A stretch of DNA of 64,000 nucleotides from Ktedonosporobacter rubrisoli. Lineage in GTDB: Bacteria; Chloroflexota; Ktedonobacteria; Ktedonobacterales; Ktedonobacteraceae. The stretch is from NCBI RefSeq assembly GCF_004208415.1, contig NZ_CP035758.1, positions 6,138,001 to 6,202,000 of the forward strand. Reading direction: 5' to 3'. A program made the translations under genes and the position numbers. Positions 17,250 through 25,947 of the stretch are shown here, piece by piece. Position 1 is the first letter of the stretch. Every line of letters starts with the position of its first letter. Under the pieces are notes generated by a model, which worked only from the letters and a program-made list of their open reading frames with translations, made no database searches and was not told the origin of the DNA.

Positions 17250-18101
17250 TCACATTTGTTTGCGCAGCATGACCTGGCGCACTCCTTCAGGAGCCTCAAG
17301 TTTGCCGATCAAGGAGAAGCTTTCAATCGCCTGATCGGCGAGCTCAGCTTCTACATCATCGCTAATGCGACAAATTCCAATTATGTTCATGTGCAAACGT
17401 CTTCCCTGGGTCAGCACTTGCTCCAAAGCAGCCTTATCGTACTGCACCATTCCGACCATTTGCACATTGTAGGCTGCCGTGGCCGTGGTCCCTCCATGCT
17501 CCTGGCTAACCGGCTCGTCGCTATCCCGCGTGTCATAGGTTGAACGCTCCGCTGAGGAAGGATAGAGGATCAAGGTGCCCGAGATCTCCATCTCACCCTC
17601 AAGGCCGCGCTGAACCTGGTAGGGCTTGAACAACGCTTCAATCTCTCTATTGAGGTGTAAGAGCTCATCGCCTGTAATATACATATGGAGCATGCCAAAT
17701 TCCGCGTTCAGCACTTCATCCTGGTGCTGGAGCGTACGACGTAAAGTGCGCAGAAATCCATTCCTTAACTGATTGAACCAGCTACTTACTGTAGCCAGGA
17801 CGGCATCTGGAACGTCGGAGAGCAGGAGGCCACTAGCGACGTCGATCTCGCGGGCAATCGGCAGATAGTATTTTTCGAGGACCCCGCCTTTCTCGCGCGT
17901 TTCCGCCAATTGCAGCAAGCCAACTTTTTCTAGCTCGCGTACATGATAATGAACGCGGCCAGGAGCCATACTTAGGATCTCTCCCAGCTGCGTAACAGTC
18001 ATTGAACGTTCGCGCAAGAGATCGATGATACGCAGCCGCAGCAGATCAGAGATGGCCCGTAGCTGATCCAGACGTTCTATCGAGTAGTATTCCTTCATCA
18101 A
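17250..18101 (-). CDS. ArsR-type winged-helix transcriptional regulator
   Basis: A 283-residue regulator with an N-terminal winged helix (residues about 8-80): RLRIIDLLRERSMTVTQLGE, then LSMAPGRVHYHVRELEKVGL as recognition helix and wing. The remaining 200 residues form a sensor-like domain without recognised motifs. The architecture resembles ArsR/HTH_20 proteins with long C-terminal domains, which are common in Ktedonobacteria-like genomes. It diverges from the Cys/His-rich gene at 18305, with which it shares an intergenic region holding opposed promoters, so that gene is a plausible target. The first ATG of an ATG-ATG pair is taken; the ribosome site is weak. Confidence 0.75.
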   Translation of the reverse strand: MMKEYYSIERLDQLRAISDLLRLRIIDLLRERSMTVTQLGEILSMAPGRVHYHVRELEKVGLLQLAETREKGGVLEKYYLPIAREIDVASGLLLSDVPDAVLATVSSWFNQLRNGFLRTLRRTLQHQDEVLNAEFGMLHMYITGDELLHLNREIEALFKPYQVQRGLEGEMEISGTLILYPSSAERSTYDTRDSDEPVSQEHGGTTATAAYNVQMVGMVQYDKAALEQVLTQGRRLHMNIIGICRISDDVEAELADQAIESFSLIGKLEAPEGVRQVMLRKQM

Positions 18102-18139
18102 ATTGCTTATATCGATAAAATAATTTTGATCGTAAAAAA

Positions 18140-18168
18140 ATGATAGTATAGATTAGATGGGCTGTCAA
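18140..18168 (-). promoter_or_regulatory. Promoter of the ArsR-type regulator
   Basis: On the minus strand TTGACA (18168-18163), a 17-nt spacer and TATCAT (18145-18140). The -10 element is 38 bases from the start codon. Confidence 0.7.
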
Positions 18169-18205
18169 GGGAAAGGAGGACCTCTACGCTCGCTTTATTG
18201 TCATA

Positions 18206-18234
18206 TTGACACTTTCCTCTCACACCAGTAATAT
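18206..18234 (+). promoter_or_regulatory. Promoter of the Cys/His-rich protein gene
   Basis: Perfect TTGACA (18206-18211), a 17-nt spacer and TAATAT (18229-18234). Transcription should begin near 18241, which rules out the TTG at 18206 as a translation start for the next gene. Confidence 0.65.
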
Positions 18235-18304
18235 AAAGACACGCCGTAGCAGGAGAGACATCAGGGTTTATGCTGTACAGAAGGTAATTAAGGAGCAACT
18301 TAAA

Positions 18305-19051
18305 TTGTTAACGTATGAAGATATGACCGGATACTTCCTGAAGGCGGCGGACAGCCTCGCACTCACCACACATCCCGAGTACTGGCTCAACTCCCGCACT
18401 TTAGAGCGCGAGTTTACTTGCACCTGCCATACAGGGAATTGCGAGGAGGCAGAACACCGCAGCTCGTGTAGCGTCTCATTTACGTGGGGTTCACTCGACA
18501 CTGCGCTCTCTATCGAGGGGCCAGCAGGAGTTTGTGACTTCTTCCATGAGGCGGACCAGGACTGTCCACACCTGCACACGAGCGCAATTCCGCCCTTAGT
18601 GCTTGACCTGTCCTATACGCTAGCCTTAAATGGCACATCGATCTCTGAAGCCACGCTACTATCGCTTACCCAGATGCTCAAGCTACGAGCAAGCGAACAC
18701 AGTAGACGGACAATCGAGACGCGCCCAGGAGTGAGCATGGTTTTGCACGAGAACCGCTTGCAGCCCGATATGCTTACGCTTCAGCAGCGTGTAGAGTTGC
18801 CAATCTGGCATCCTGAAGGGATGCGCGGCCTTCACGACGACCCGCATACTTCATCCCTACGCCGCCGCACACAACGCGAGCATCATTTTCTTGATGACGA
18901 GGAAGAGGGGGGTGAAATTATTGCAGACAATCCACGAGCAGAGGAATGGCTACCCCAGGTCATGGTAGAGGTGTGCCAGGACATTCTCCATGTGCTGGAA
19001 GCCCTGGACGCCACACTCCTCTATGATGTACCTGACAACTCTCAGTCGTAG
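18305..19051 (+). CDS. Uncharacterised Cys/His-rich protein
   Basis: No family recognised. The 248-residue protein begins LTYEDMTGYFLKAADSLAL. It then has a Cys/His cluster (CTCHTGNCEEAEHRSSC, near residues 39-55) and a second one (CDFFHEADQDCPHLH, near 78-92) that could bind metal. The C-terminal third is acidic (DDEEEGGE) followed by an amphipathic helix. The frame is open from 18206, but a promoter occupies that stretch. AAGGAG at 18290-18295 fits a TTG start at 18305. The ATG at 18323 is the alternative. It diverges from the ArsR-type regulator, which may control it, and its tail meets the CBS gene. Confidence 0.65.
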   Translation: MLTYEDMTGYFLKAADSLALTTHPEYWLNSRTLEREFTCTCHTGNCEEAEHRSSCSVSFTWGSLDTALSIEGPAGVCDFFHEADQDCPHLHTSAIPPLVLDLSYTLALNGTSISEATLLSLTQMLKLRASEHSRRTIETRPGVSMVLHENRLQPDMLTLQQRVELPIWHPEGMRGLHDDPHTSSLRRRTQREHHFLDDEEEGGEIIADNPRAEEWLPQVMVEVCQDILHVLEALDATLLYDVPDNSQS

Positions 19052-19052
19052 A

Positions 19053-20351
19053 CTAGTACATCCTGTTTGGTCTACGCCTTCTCTCAGGAGGTAAAAGGAC
19101 ATCGAGCGCATCATCGACAGTGACAACACCTTCGAGGATTTGCTCCGCATTGACTACGGGTACCGCCAGCAGATTATACTTGGCGATGATTTCTGCGACT
19201 GCATGAGCTTCGTCATCCGGCCCAACAGTGATCACATCTGTCTCCATTAGATCCTGCAGCAACTGAGCTGGCTCAGCTGCCAGCAAATCCCACAGGGAGA
19301 CCACACCAAGTAAACGGGTTTCATCCTGCGTCTCATCCGCGACACAGTAGATGTAGGCTATGCGTACATCGCTTTCGCGGATGCTGGCGCGTACGGCCTC
19401 TAAGGCTTCGGCGACTGTGTGGATCTGATTTAAGGCGATATAGTCGGTGGTCATTAAGCCGCCGGCGGTGTCCTGCTCATATTCTAGAAGCTCCTGGACA
19501 TCTTCGGACTCCTCGGGCTTCATTAAGCGCAAGAGTTCCTGCGTACGCTCCTCGGGCAACTGGGCCAGCAGATCGGCGATCTCGTCTGGTCCCATGGCCT
19601 GCAGGATGGCTGCGGCTCGCTCTAGATTGATATTTTCAAGAATCTGGCGCTGTCGCTCGGTATCAATCTCTTCCATAGTATCGGCCGCGGTCTTATCATC
19701 AAGACCTTCGATAAGGCGCGCGCCCTGGCCGGGAGTGAGTTGGTGTACGATGGTGGCAATATCGGCGGGATGCATATCGGTGAGGTGACGGCTTAGCGCG
19801 CGCAACTGGCCAGTTCCGGTAGGCAGCGTTTCTTGCTCTTCGTCTTCCTCGGAACGCTGGGCACTGACCGGCTCGATCTGTTCCCAGGGAATTAAGGCTG
19901 TGGAGGATTGATTGCCTGGAATACGAATCAGCCAGGATGGAGCCAGGCGGCGGATGAGCCCGAGGACGCTGGCATCAATGCCCAGAAGCCGCCAATCCTC
20001 GCCAAGACATACGTCATTGACGCGCACGGCTTTTTTGCGCGCAATATCAATAACTTGCTTATCGAGAACGTCCCGCGCCAGAAACACTTCTGAGACCAGG
20101 ACATCTTCGGCTTGCTCAGCCAGTTGCTCTAGCGGAAGAAGCAGGTGAAGGTTCCCTGCGCGTAGCTCAACTGAGACGATAGGGACGCGCAAGAGCTGCT
20201 CCTTATCGCCCTCTATCAGCAGCACGTCAGGATAGGCAGCTTCGTGCCGTCCCACCTGTGAAGGTGGGATCAACACGTCAGCAATTTTGCCTACACGCAC
20301 ATTCTGCAGGCTCTCTACTGGTGTGCCAAGTAATTGGCTCAGGTATAACAT
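19053..20351 (-). CDS. PRC-barrel / MgtE-N / CBS protein without membrane domain
   Basis: A 432-residue soluble protein. Residues about 1-165 resemble two PRC-barrel-like units. Residues about 185-300 are an MgtE intracellular N domain built of short helical repeats (MHPADIATIVHQLTPGQGAR, then MGPDEIADLLAQLPEERTQE). Residues about 305-430 form a CBS pair, with TTDYIALNQIHTVAEAL and METDVITVGPDDEAHAVAEI. In MgtE channels these parts sense Mg2+ and gate the pore, but here the transmembrane domain is missing, so the protein may sense Mg2+ or nucleotide on its own or with a partner. It begins 5 bases after the pyrG stop on the same strand and is probably co-transcribed. Confidence 0.85.
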   Translation of the reverse strand: MLYLSQLLGTPVESLQNVRVGKIADVLIPPSQVGRHEAAYPDVLLIEGDKEQLLRVPIVSVELRAGNLHLLLPLEQLAEQAEDVLVSEVFLARDVLDKQVIDIARKKAVRVNDVCLGEDWRLLGIDASVLGLIRRLAPSWLIRIPGNQSSTALIPWEQIEPVSAQRSEEDEEQETLPTGTGQLRALSRHLTDMHPADIATIVHQLTPGQGARLIEGLDDKTAADTMEEIDTERQRQILENINLERAAAILQAMGPDEIADLLAQLPEERTQELLRLMKPEESEDVQELLEYEQDTAGGLMTTDYIALNQIHTVAEALEAVRASIRESDVRIAYIYCVADETQDETRLLGVVSLWDLLAAEPAQLLQDLMETDVITVGPDDEAHAVAEIIAKYNLLAVPVVNAEQILEGVVTVDDALDVLLPPERRRRPNRMY

Positions 20352-20356
20352 GCTAG

Positions 20357-22039
20357 TTACATCTCAATACGAGAATCCGGCAATACCCGGCTCGGCTCAA
20401 AGTGAAACAGGGAGTTCTCTGTCTCAACCCGGCTGTTGGCTAAGGTTGCACAGGCTCCAACAAAATCACGGAACAGGGGATGCGGACGCGTGGGACGGCT
20501 CTTGAACTCGGGATGGAACTGCGAGGCGACAAACCAGGGATGCTCAGCCAGCTCGATCACTTCCACCAGGCTGTTATCTGCGGAGCGCCCGCTGACTATC
20601 AAGCCATGCGTCTCCATGCGCTTACGATACTCGTTATTGAATTCATAGCGATGGCGGTGGCGCTCGAAGACGATCGGCTCGCCGTACGCTTGATAGGCTT
20701 TGGTGCCAGGGGTCAGACAACAGACCCAGTTGCCCAGACGCATGGTACCGCCCTTGTCGGCAACCTGACGCTGAGTGAGCATGAGATCGATGACGGGATA
20801 AGGGTTCTGGGGATCAAACTCGCTACTGTTGGCCTCGCTCAAACCAAGGACGTTGCGTGCAAACTCGATGACGGCGACCTGCATGCCCAGGCACAGACCC
20901 AGGTAAGGGATCTGCTTGCGACGCGCAAAGCCTGCAGCCTTGATTTTGCCCTCTATGCCGCGATGGCCAAAGCCGCCGGGTACGACAATACCTGCAACAT
21001 CTTCCAATACTTCAGTATAGCCCTCACCCATCTGCTCCAGCGCTTCCGAATTGATCCATTTGATGCGCACATCGACATCGTGGAACCAGCCGGCATGGCT
21101 TAGCGCTTCGGCGACAGAGAGATAGGCATCATGTAGCTCGACATATTTGCCCACCAGCCCAACCGTCAGCTCGGGGCGCGGGTGCTTGATCTTGGTGACC
21201 AGATCCAGCCACTCTTCCATACGGGGCTCCTGGCGCTTCAGGCCAAGCTCCTGGACCAGATACTCGCCAAGGCCAGCTTCCTCCAGCACCAGCGGTACCT
21301 CGTAGATGGTATCGGCAGTCAGGAGCGGAATCACGGCGCGAGCCTCTATATTACAGAAAAGCGCGATCTTCTCGCGCAATTCTTCAGAAACTTGATAATC
21401 CGAGCGACAGACAATCACATCGGGCTGAATGCCGACGCGTAAGAGCTCCTTGACGCTGTGCTGCGTGGGCTTTGTCTTCAGCTCTTTAGAGGCGCCCAGA
21501 TAGGGCAGGAGCGTCACGTGCAGATAAAGCACATCACGGCGCCCTACATCCTTACGCATCTGGCGAATGGCCTCCAAAAATGGTTCGCCCTCAATATCTC
21601 CAACAGTGCCGCCCACCTCCACGATCACCACATCGGCATCCGAGCGGCGCGCCACTGCATGAATGCGATCCTTAATCTCATTAGTAATGTGCGGGATCAC
21701 CTGGATCGTACCGCCAAGGTACTCACCACGTCGCTCCTTCGCAATCACCGAAGCATAGACCTGACCGGTCGTCACATTATTTGCCTGATAAGCAGGCTCA
21801 TCGGTAAAACGCTCGTAGTGTCCCAGGTCCAGATCGGTCTCGGCCCCATCATCAGTTACAAATACTTCACCGTGCTGATAAGGAGACATCGTGCCAGGGT
21901 CTACGTTAATGTAGGGATCAAGTTTCATTAGCGAGACGGAGACTCCGCGATTTTTGAGGAGACGTCCAAGAGATGCAACGCTGATACCTTTCCCTACCGA
22001 TGATGCCACGCCGCCTGTTACAAAGATAAATTTTGACAT
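20357..22039 (-). CDS. pyrG: CTP synthase
   Basis: Converts UTP to CTP with ATP and glutamine. The N-terminal amidoligase domain (residues about 1-270) starts KFIFVTGGVASSVGKGISVA and has the Mg/UTP-binding DPYINVDPGTMSPYQHGEVF segment. The glutamine amidotransferase domain (about 300-540) has the nucleophile in GLCLGMQ and the His-Glu pair in QFHPEFKSRP. The 560 residues are slightly longer than usual because of a C-terminal tail of about 20 residues. AAGGAGGG precedes the ATG. The downstream CBS/MgtE-N gene follows after 5 bases. Confidence 0.97.
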   Translation of the reverse strand: MSKFIFVTGGVASSVGKGISVASLGRLLKNRGVSVSLMKLDPYINVDPGTMSPYQHGEVFVTDDGAETDLDLGHYERFTDEPAYQANNVTTGQVYASVIAKERRGEYLGGTIQVIPHITNEIKDRIHAVARRSDADVVIVEVGGTVGDIEGEPFLEAIRQMRKDVGRRDVLYLHVTLLPYLGASKELKTKPTQHSVKELLRVGIQPDVIVCRSDYQVSEELREKIALFCNIEARAVIPLLTADTIYEVPLVLEEAGLGEYLVQELGLKRQEPRMEEWLDLVTKIKHPRPELTVGLVGKYVELHDAYLSVAEALSHAGWFHDVDVRIKWINSEALEQMGEGYTEVLEDVAGIVVPGGFGHRGIEGKIKAAGFARRKQIPYLGLCLGMQVAVIEFARNVLGLSEANSSEFDPQNPYPVIDLMLTQRQVADKGGTMRLGNWVCCLTPGTKAYQAYGEPIVFERHRHRYEFNNEYRKRMETHGLIVSGRSADNSLVEVIELAEHPWFVASQFHPEFKSRPTRPHPLFRDFVGACATLANSRVETENSLFHFEPSRVLPDSRIEM

Positions 22040-22132
22040 AGAAAAACCCTCCTTAACCCGGAGTCTTACCGTTTATGCAATAAAAACGTCCCCGCAGGGA
22101 ATCCAGTTACATCTTTTTAGCAGCGGTACTCG

Positions 22133-22774
22133 TCATCGAGGTGACAATAATACGATCTGCGTCTCCGCAGGTAGACTATTACGAGTGACAACAAGCTTTG
22201 ATTGCGTATTCATCGTCTCGATGCCCATCTCTCGACAGAATTTATTCAGGGGATCAGGAACATCGCCCGTGGTAGCGGGACGGTAATGCATGGGAATAAC
22301 TATACGTGGCTCAACCTGGCTAATGATCTCTGCTGCATGGGTTACGTTAACAGTATGATCTCCACTAATCGGCAGCAGCAATATATCGACATCCGCGACT
22401 TCTTCCAACTGTTCTTCACGCAGGACATGACCCAGATCTCCAAGGTGACACACCGTAAGATCATCGATGTGAATAACGTAGATGGTATTGCGCCCGTACT
22501 CTTGCCCCCGCTTGTCATCATGGTAAGAGGCAATCCCCGTGATGAGCACATCGCTGATCTCGTATTCACCAGGCCCACGTACGATACGTGGACTTCCACC
22601 AACACCTGCCACATTATTATGTCCGGAGTGATTATGGCTGACAGTGACAATGGAGGCGCTGATCTCACTCAGTCGGGATTCCTCTCCCTGCTGAGGAGAA
22701 AAGGGGTCTGTCACTAATGTAACTTTTTTGCCACGTAATAAGAAGCAAGAGTGGCCCAGCCAAGAAATTTCCAT
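22133..22774 (-). CDS. MBL-fold metallo-hydrolase-like protein
   Basis: A 213-residue protein of the beta-lactamase-fold family related to UPF0173. It begins MEISWLGHSCFLLRGKKV, which matches the family strongly. The metal loop, normally HxHxDH, reads SHNHSGHNN and so lacks the aspartate. Later metal positions (HLGDLGH, PMHY) are present. Family members include lactonases and cyclic-nucleotide or RNA hydrolases; the substrate here cannot be told. The gene is upstream of pyrG on the same strand, 93 bases away, and has its own promoter with a hairpin in the leader. Confidence 0.85.
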   Translation of the reverse strand: MEISWLGHSCFLLRGKKVTLVTDPFSPQQGEESRLSEISASIVTVSHNHSGHNNVAGVGGSPRIVRGPGEYEISDVLITGIASYHDDKRGQEYGRNTIYVIHIDDLTVCHLGDLGHVLREEQLEEVADVDILLLPISGDHTVNVTHAAEIISQVEPRIVIPMHYRPATTGDVPDPLNKFCREMGIETMNTQSKLVVTRNSLPAETQIVLLSPR

Positions 22775-22805
22775 TGCGCCTGTGCTTTCCGCATTTCTAC
22801 ATAAG

Positions 22806-22837
22806 TTCGGGCGGGGACCATATCGTCCTCGCCCGAA
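22806..22837. repeat. 13-bp hairpin in the MBL gene leader
   Basis: 22806-22818 pairs with 22825-22837 over 13 bp with a single mismatch, which is a G-U wobble in plus-strand RNA. The loop is 6 nt. The plus side continues TTGTATTTT, so it can act as a terminator on the plus strand. On the minus strand it lies between the promoter and the start codon of the MBL gene. Confidence 0.65.
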
Positions 22838-22841
22838 TTGT

Positions 22842-22870
22842 ATTTTACCATAGGGATATGTGTTCTACAA
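22842..22870 (-). promoter_or_regulatory. Promoter of the MBL gene
   Basis: Minus-strand TTGTAG (22870-22865), a 17-nt spacer and TAAAAT (22847-22842), located 68 bases before the start codon. Confidence 0.55.
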
Positions 22871-23073
22871 GGGCATAGCCCTTTTGCCAGACTTCTAGCC
22901 AGCGGAGAGCAGGCCTGTCAAGGGCAACTCGCTTCTTTTTCTTTTAAGCTAACAAGCATAAAAAGAATGAGGCAAGAAACCAGTCAAAATATAACTGAGC
23001 AGTTATGCGCGGAGCCGGGCAAAAGATATCGATCTGGCAAAGCGGAAATTGGCAGCCTCAGCTCCTGCTCGAC

Positions 23074-24468
23074 CTAATGCTTCTGCGACTCGGCGGAAAA
23101 GACGCTCACTAATTCCTCGTTCATTAAAGGTCCCTTCACAGTCATTGTGCCATCGGGCGCCTTGGAGGCAAAGGTGAGCGAGCTATAGGCAACATGCACT
23201 TTTACTTCTCTTCCACGCAGGCCCACGCGCACTGTCGAGGTCTCGACGATGCGCTTGATGCGCTCCGCGACAATCTCGGCGCCCTGCTGCTCGGCTCTTA
23301 TCACGGCGGTAAGAATGCCGGGGCCATTGACTGAGAGAATATCCTCTTTGCGGATCTTGGCCCGAATCGAGGGCAAGAGCTTACGCGCGGCCTCGGTGGC
23401 TTCGCGATCTTCACGCTCCCGATTGACGTCGTTGCCGGCAGCGCCCTCAATGATACAGCGCAAGACGATGACGCTTTGCGCGTTACAGATACGGCGCACT
23501 TTATGCTGGCCAGCTTCCAGGTCTTTGGTTGTCTCGACCATCTGCCAGATGTGATGCTCGCGCTTACGCATGAAGTCGTAATAGCCCTGCATACGCGCAA
23601 GGCCTTCGAGGGACACGGCTCCCAGCGTCCAGAAAGCCTGGCGCGGCGAGCTCATGGTAAAGTCGCGCGTATAGATAAGCTGGCGCACGATGGGACCTAT
23701 CTTCATGGTAGAGGCCTCATAATTCTGCTGTGCCTTTACCTTAAGGTGGCCGGCATAGATGCGGCGGCGCTGCTTGAGGAAGTCACGCACGGTGATCGGC
23801 CCTTTGTTGTAGACCACACAGGCGGGATTATAGACAAGTTTATAGCCAAGTTGAGAGATGAGAGCCTGAATAGAGATTTCGTCAACGGCACTATTGGTGG
23901 GGATGCCCGAGATCACGTTGCGGAAGGCAATAACCTCGCCCAACTTGGGATGAATACGCGCAACACGATCATGCAGGCGCCACAATAAATGGACGGCATG
24001 GCCCATAAAGGTCGCAGGATCGTTGACCGGCACCGGGCGCCCACCTACCATGCCAATCTCGGGATTCTGAAACGGTGAGCACAGATTCTCAATAGCGACT
24101 TCATCGGGAATGACATCAGCACCGATGAGCACGGCAACCTCACTTGTGGCTTTCTTCAGGAAGAGGTTGATGGCCGAAGCTTTTCCTTCGCGTTTCTCTT
24201 GCACCAACAAGCGGACACGCGGCTCTTCTTCAGCAATCTCGCTGACTATAGGAACTGTATGATCAGTACATCCACTGGCCACGACAATCACTTCTTTTAT
24301 ACAAATGGAAGGCCCTTCCTGAGCAAGCACAGCTCGCAAGGTGCGCGCAATATTTGCTTCCTCGTTATAAGCCATGATACCTATACTACACCCAACACGC
24401 TTATCATCCCCTTCCACTTCGCTATGCATTTGTTTTACTTTCACGTCATTCTCAACCTTTGTTGCCAT
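23074..24468 (-). CDS. GT2 glycosyltransferase with degenerate GGDEF-like C-terminal domain
   Basis: A 464-residue protein. Residues about 26-245 are a family-2 glycosyltransferase: CSIGIMAYNEEANIARTL, the nucleotide-sugar region ending LIGADVIPDE, and a QRRRIYAGH segment like the (Q/R)xxRW motif of processive enzymes. No membrane helices are evident. Residues about 325-435 follow the GGDEF fold: a first strand QSVIVLRCI, then IRKEDILSVNGPGIL where (R)YGG(D/E)EF belongs, then GAEIVAERIKRIVET and a last strand VKVHVAYSSLTF. The catalytic GG(D/E)EF residues are lost, so it should not make c-di-GMP but could bind a nucleotide. A GT with such a tail suggests regulated polysaccharide synthesis; this is inference. 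Confidence 0.8.
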   Translation of the reverse strand: MATKVENDVKVKQMHSEVEGDDKRVGCSIGIMAYNEEANIARTLRAVLAQEGPSICIKEVIVVASGCTDHTVPIVSEIAEEEPRVRLLVQEKREGKASAINLFLKKATSEVAVLIGADVIPDEVAIENLCSPFQNPEIGMVGGRPVPVNDPATFMGHAVHLLWRLHDRVARIHPKLGEVIAFRNVISGIPTNSAVDEISIQALISQLGYKLVYNPACVVYNKGPITVRDFLKQRRRIYAGHLKVKAQQNYEASTMKIGPIVRQLIYTRDFTMSSPRQAFWTLGAVSLEGLARMQGYYDFMRKREHHIWQMVETTKDLEAGQHKVRRICNAQSVIVLRCIIEGAAGNDVNREREDREATEAARKLLPSIRAKIRKEDILSVNGPGILTAVIRAEQQGAEIVAERIKRIVETSTVRVGLRGREVKVHVAYSSLTFASKAPDGTMTVKGPLMNEELVSVFSAESQKH

Positions 24469-25012
24469 GAAAGGCTTTCTCCTTCCCGGTCTCTGTAGGG
24501 GACTAGGGCGGTTACCTGCTGTTTTTTTACAGGACTCTCCTCATCGCTAATTATTTTCGCCTCTATTATTAGGAATCTGTGCTATCCAGGACAAGCACCC
24601 AGAGTATCATCAGATCACACCTTTAGTATCCGTTTTTATTTAGCATACATTGGGCCTATAATCTTTTTTACCTATCCTAATACAGTTTCCTGAATATCCC
24701 GTTCCTTAATCTATAGTGTGCCACACCGCAGGCTCCTGAGCGTAGAGATGCTACCATCTGATTACCATCTTACCACTGGAGCTCTAAAAATAGAGCGCGA
24801 TTACGGTTGAGATATGGTTATAGCAGGCGAGTAACAGTTATAAATATATCAATTTGCTTGCGCGACAAAGACCTTACGCGCTTCTCCTACTATTATTAAC
24901 GCTTGAGCTGGGAAAGTTGACATGCCATTCGCTGCCAATTATACTCGTCCGTGTAAAAATATGTATGGCTTCTATCTAGTAGAAATCGTGCAAAATAGGA
25001 GTTCACCCCCAG
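24469..25012. other. Intergenic region, 544 bases
   Basis: This gap between divergent genes is AT-rich. There is a TATAAT at 24657-24662 without a good -35 box, and a CCTG/CAGG stem around a T7 run near 24517-24534. Neither a gene nor a clear structured RNA is supported. Confidence 0.35.
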
Positions 25013-25537
25013 ATGAATGTAAAAGAACATCTAAAGTTATCGACAGCCGCCGCTCTTCTGGCCGCACCCTGGCTGAAACAGGATACGCTCATTCCGTACG
25101 CCGCGAGCATTTTTATTGATGTCGATCACTATATCTGGCACGCGATTACGCAGCGTACGCTCAGTCTGTCGGCTGCAGTACACTTTTTTCAGCAGGCCGA
25201 TCCGCCGCAGCGTCCGGCGGCGAAGTTTCTGCACAATCCCTTGCTGCTCGGCCTTCTGTTGTTTCTTGCCATGCGCCTGCGTTCCCGGCTGCTGGGACTG
25301 ATTCTGGCCGGATTGACGTTTCATGTCTGTCTTGATGCAATCCACGTTACCCAGATGAGCCGCTTGAAGCGCACGCTTAGCGAAGAGGCACACCACCTGT
25401 GCGCCGAGTGCGGAACCTATTTCGAGGCGCTACAGTTGCATACGGTCCATGTCACAGAAAATATTATTGACCGCTATAATCCCAAACATTTCGTCGTGCT
25501 TTGTCCCACCTGCCATGAGCGGGCCCACAGCAAATAA
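25013..25537 (+). CDS. YdjM-like membrane protein fused to HNH-type zinc domain
   Basis: A 174-residue protein in two parts. The first 125 residues resemble metal-dependent membrane hydrolases of the YdjM/DUF457 type: DVDHYIWH, a conserved HNPLLL, then two hydrophobic segments and FHVCLDAIH. The last 45 residues form an HNH-like zinc module with CAEC, LQLHTVHV and CPTCHERAH, as in HNH endonucleases. The combination is unusual. It may be a membrane-tethered nuclease, or a structural zinc domain. An AGGAG lies 11 bases upstream of the ATG. The gene is followed by the secG promoter. Confidence 0.65.
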   Translation: MNVKEHLKLSTAAALLAAPWLKQDTLIPYAASIFIDVDHYIWHAITQRTLSLSAAVHFFQQADPPQRPAAKFLHNPLLLGLLLFLAMRLRSRLLGLILAGLTFHVCLDAIHVTQMSRLKRTLSEEAHHLCAECGTYFEALQLHTVHVTENIIDRYNPKHFVVLCPTCHERAHSK

Positions 25538-25554
25538 CAGCAGGTTTTGCCACC

Positions 25555-25583
25555 TCGACGCTGCCATTCATATATGATATAAT
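25555..25583 (+). promoter_or_regulatory. Promoter of secG
   Basis: TCGACG (25555-25560), a 17-nt spacer and TATAAT (25578-25583), about 70 bases before secG. Confidence 0.6.
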
Positions 25584-25656
25584 CGGCTAAAATCATACGG
25601 TACTTATCTTAACTCATGGCTTTATCCTGGCAACGCAGGAAAGAGAGGAAAGATCC

Positions 25657-25893
25657 TTGCTACAACAGTGGATTCCGGCAATCAGAGTTGTGCAGATTAT
25701 TCTGAGTATTGCCGTTGTTATCTTTATCCTATTGCAGGTGCGAGGCGCAGGCCTCGGTAGCGCCTTCGGTGGCAGTAGCGCCGGTTCTGTGTTTAAGACC
25801 AGGCGTGGCGTCGAGCGTTTGATCTTCAATATCACGATTGCCTTCGTGATACTCTTTGGGGTCATCTGCTTACTCAGTACTGCCATTCAATAA
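25657..25893 (+). CDS. secG: Preprotein translocase subunit SecG
   Basis: A small subunit of the SecYEG channel, 78 residues with two membrane helices. The conserved centre is LLQVRGAGLGSAFGGSSAGS, followed by FKTRRGVERL, all typical of SecG. The start is a TTG preceded by GAGGAAAG; no ATG is available at the right place. An SGNH lipoprotein and a large FtsX-type permease follow closely on the same strand and may share the transcript. Confidence 0.93.
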   Translation: MLQQWIPAIRVVQIILSIAVVIFILLQVRGAGLGSAFGGSSAGSVFKTRRGVERLIFNITIAFVILFGVICLLSTAIQ

Positions 25894-25947
25894 AGGTTCG
25901 CCGATACACAGCGCTACAGCGCGTTCATCAGTTGTCCACTTCAGCGC

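Noticed and set aside
20480..21103. 207-codon plus-strand frame
   Set aside because: Shadow of pyrG.
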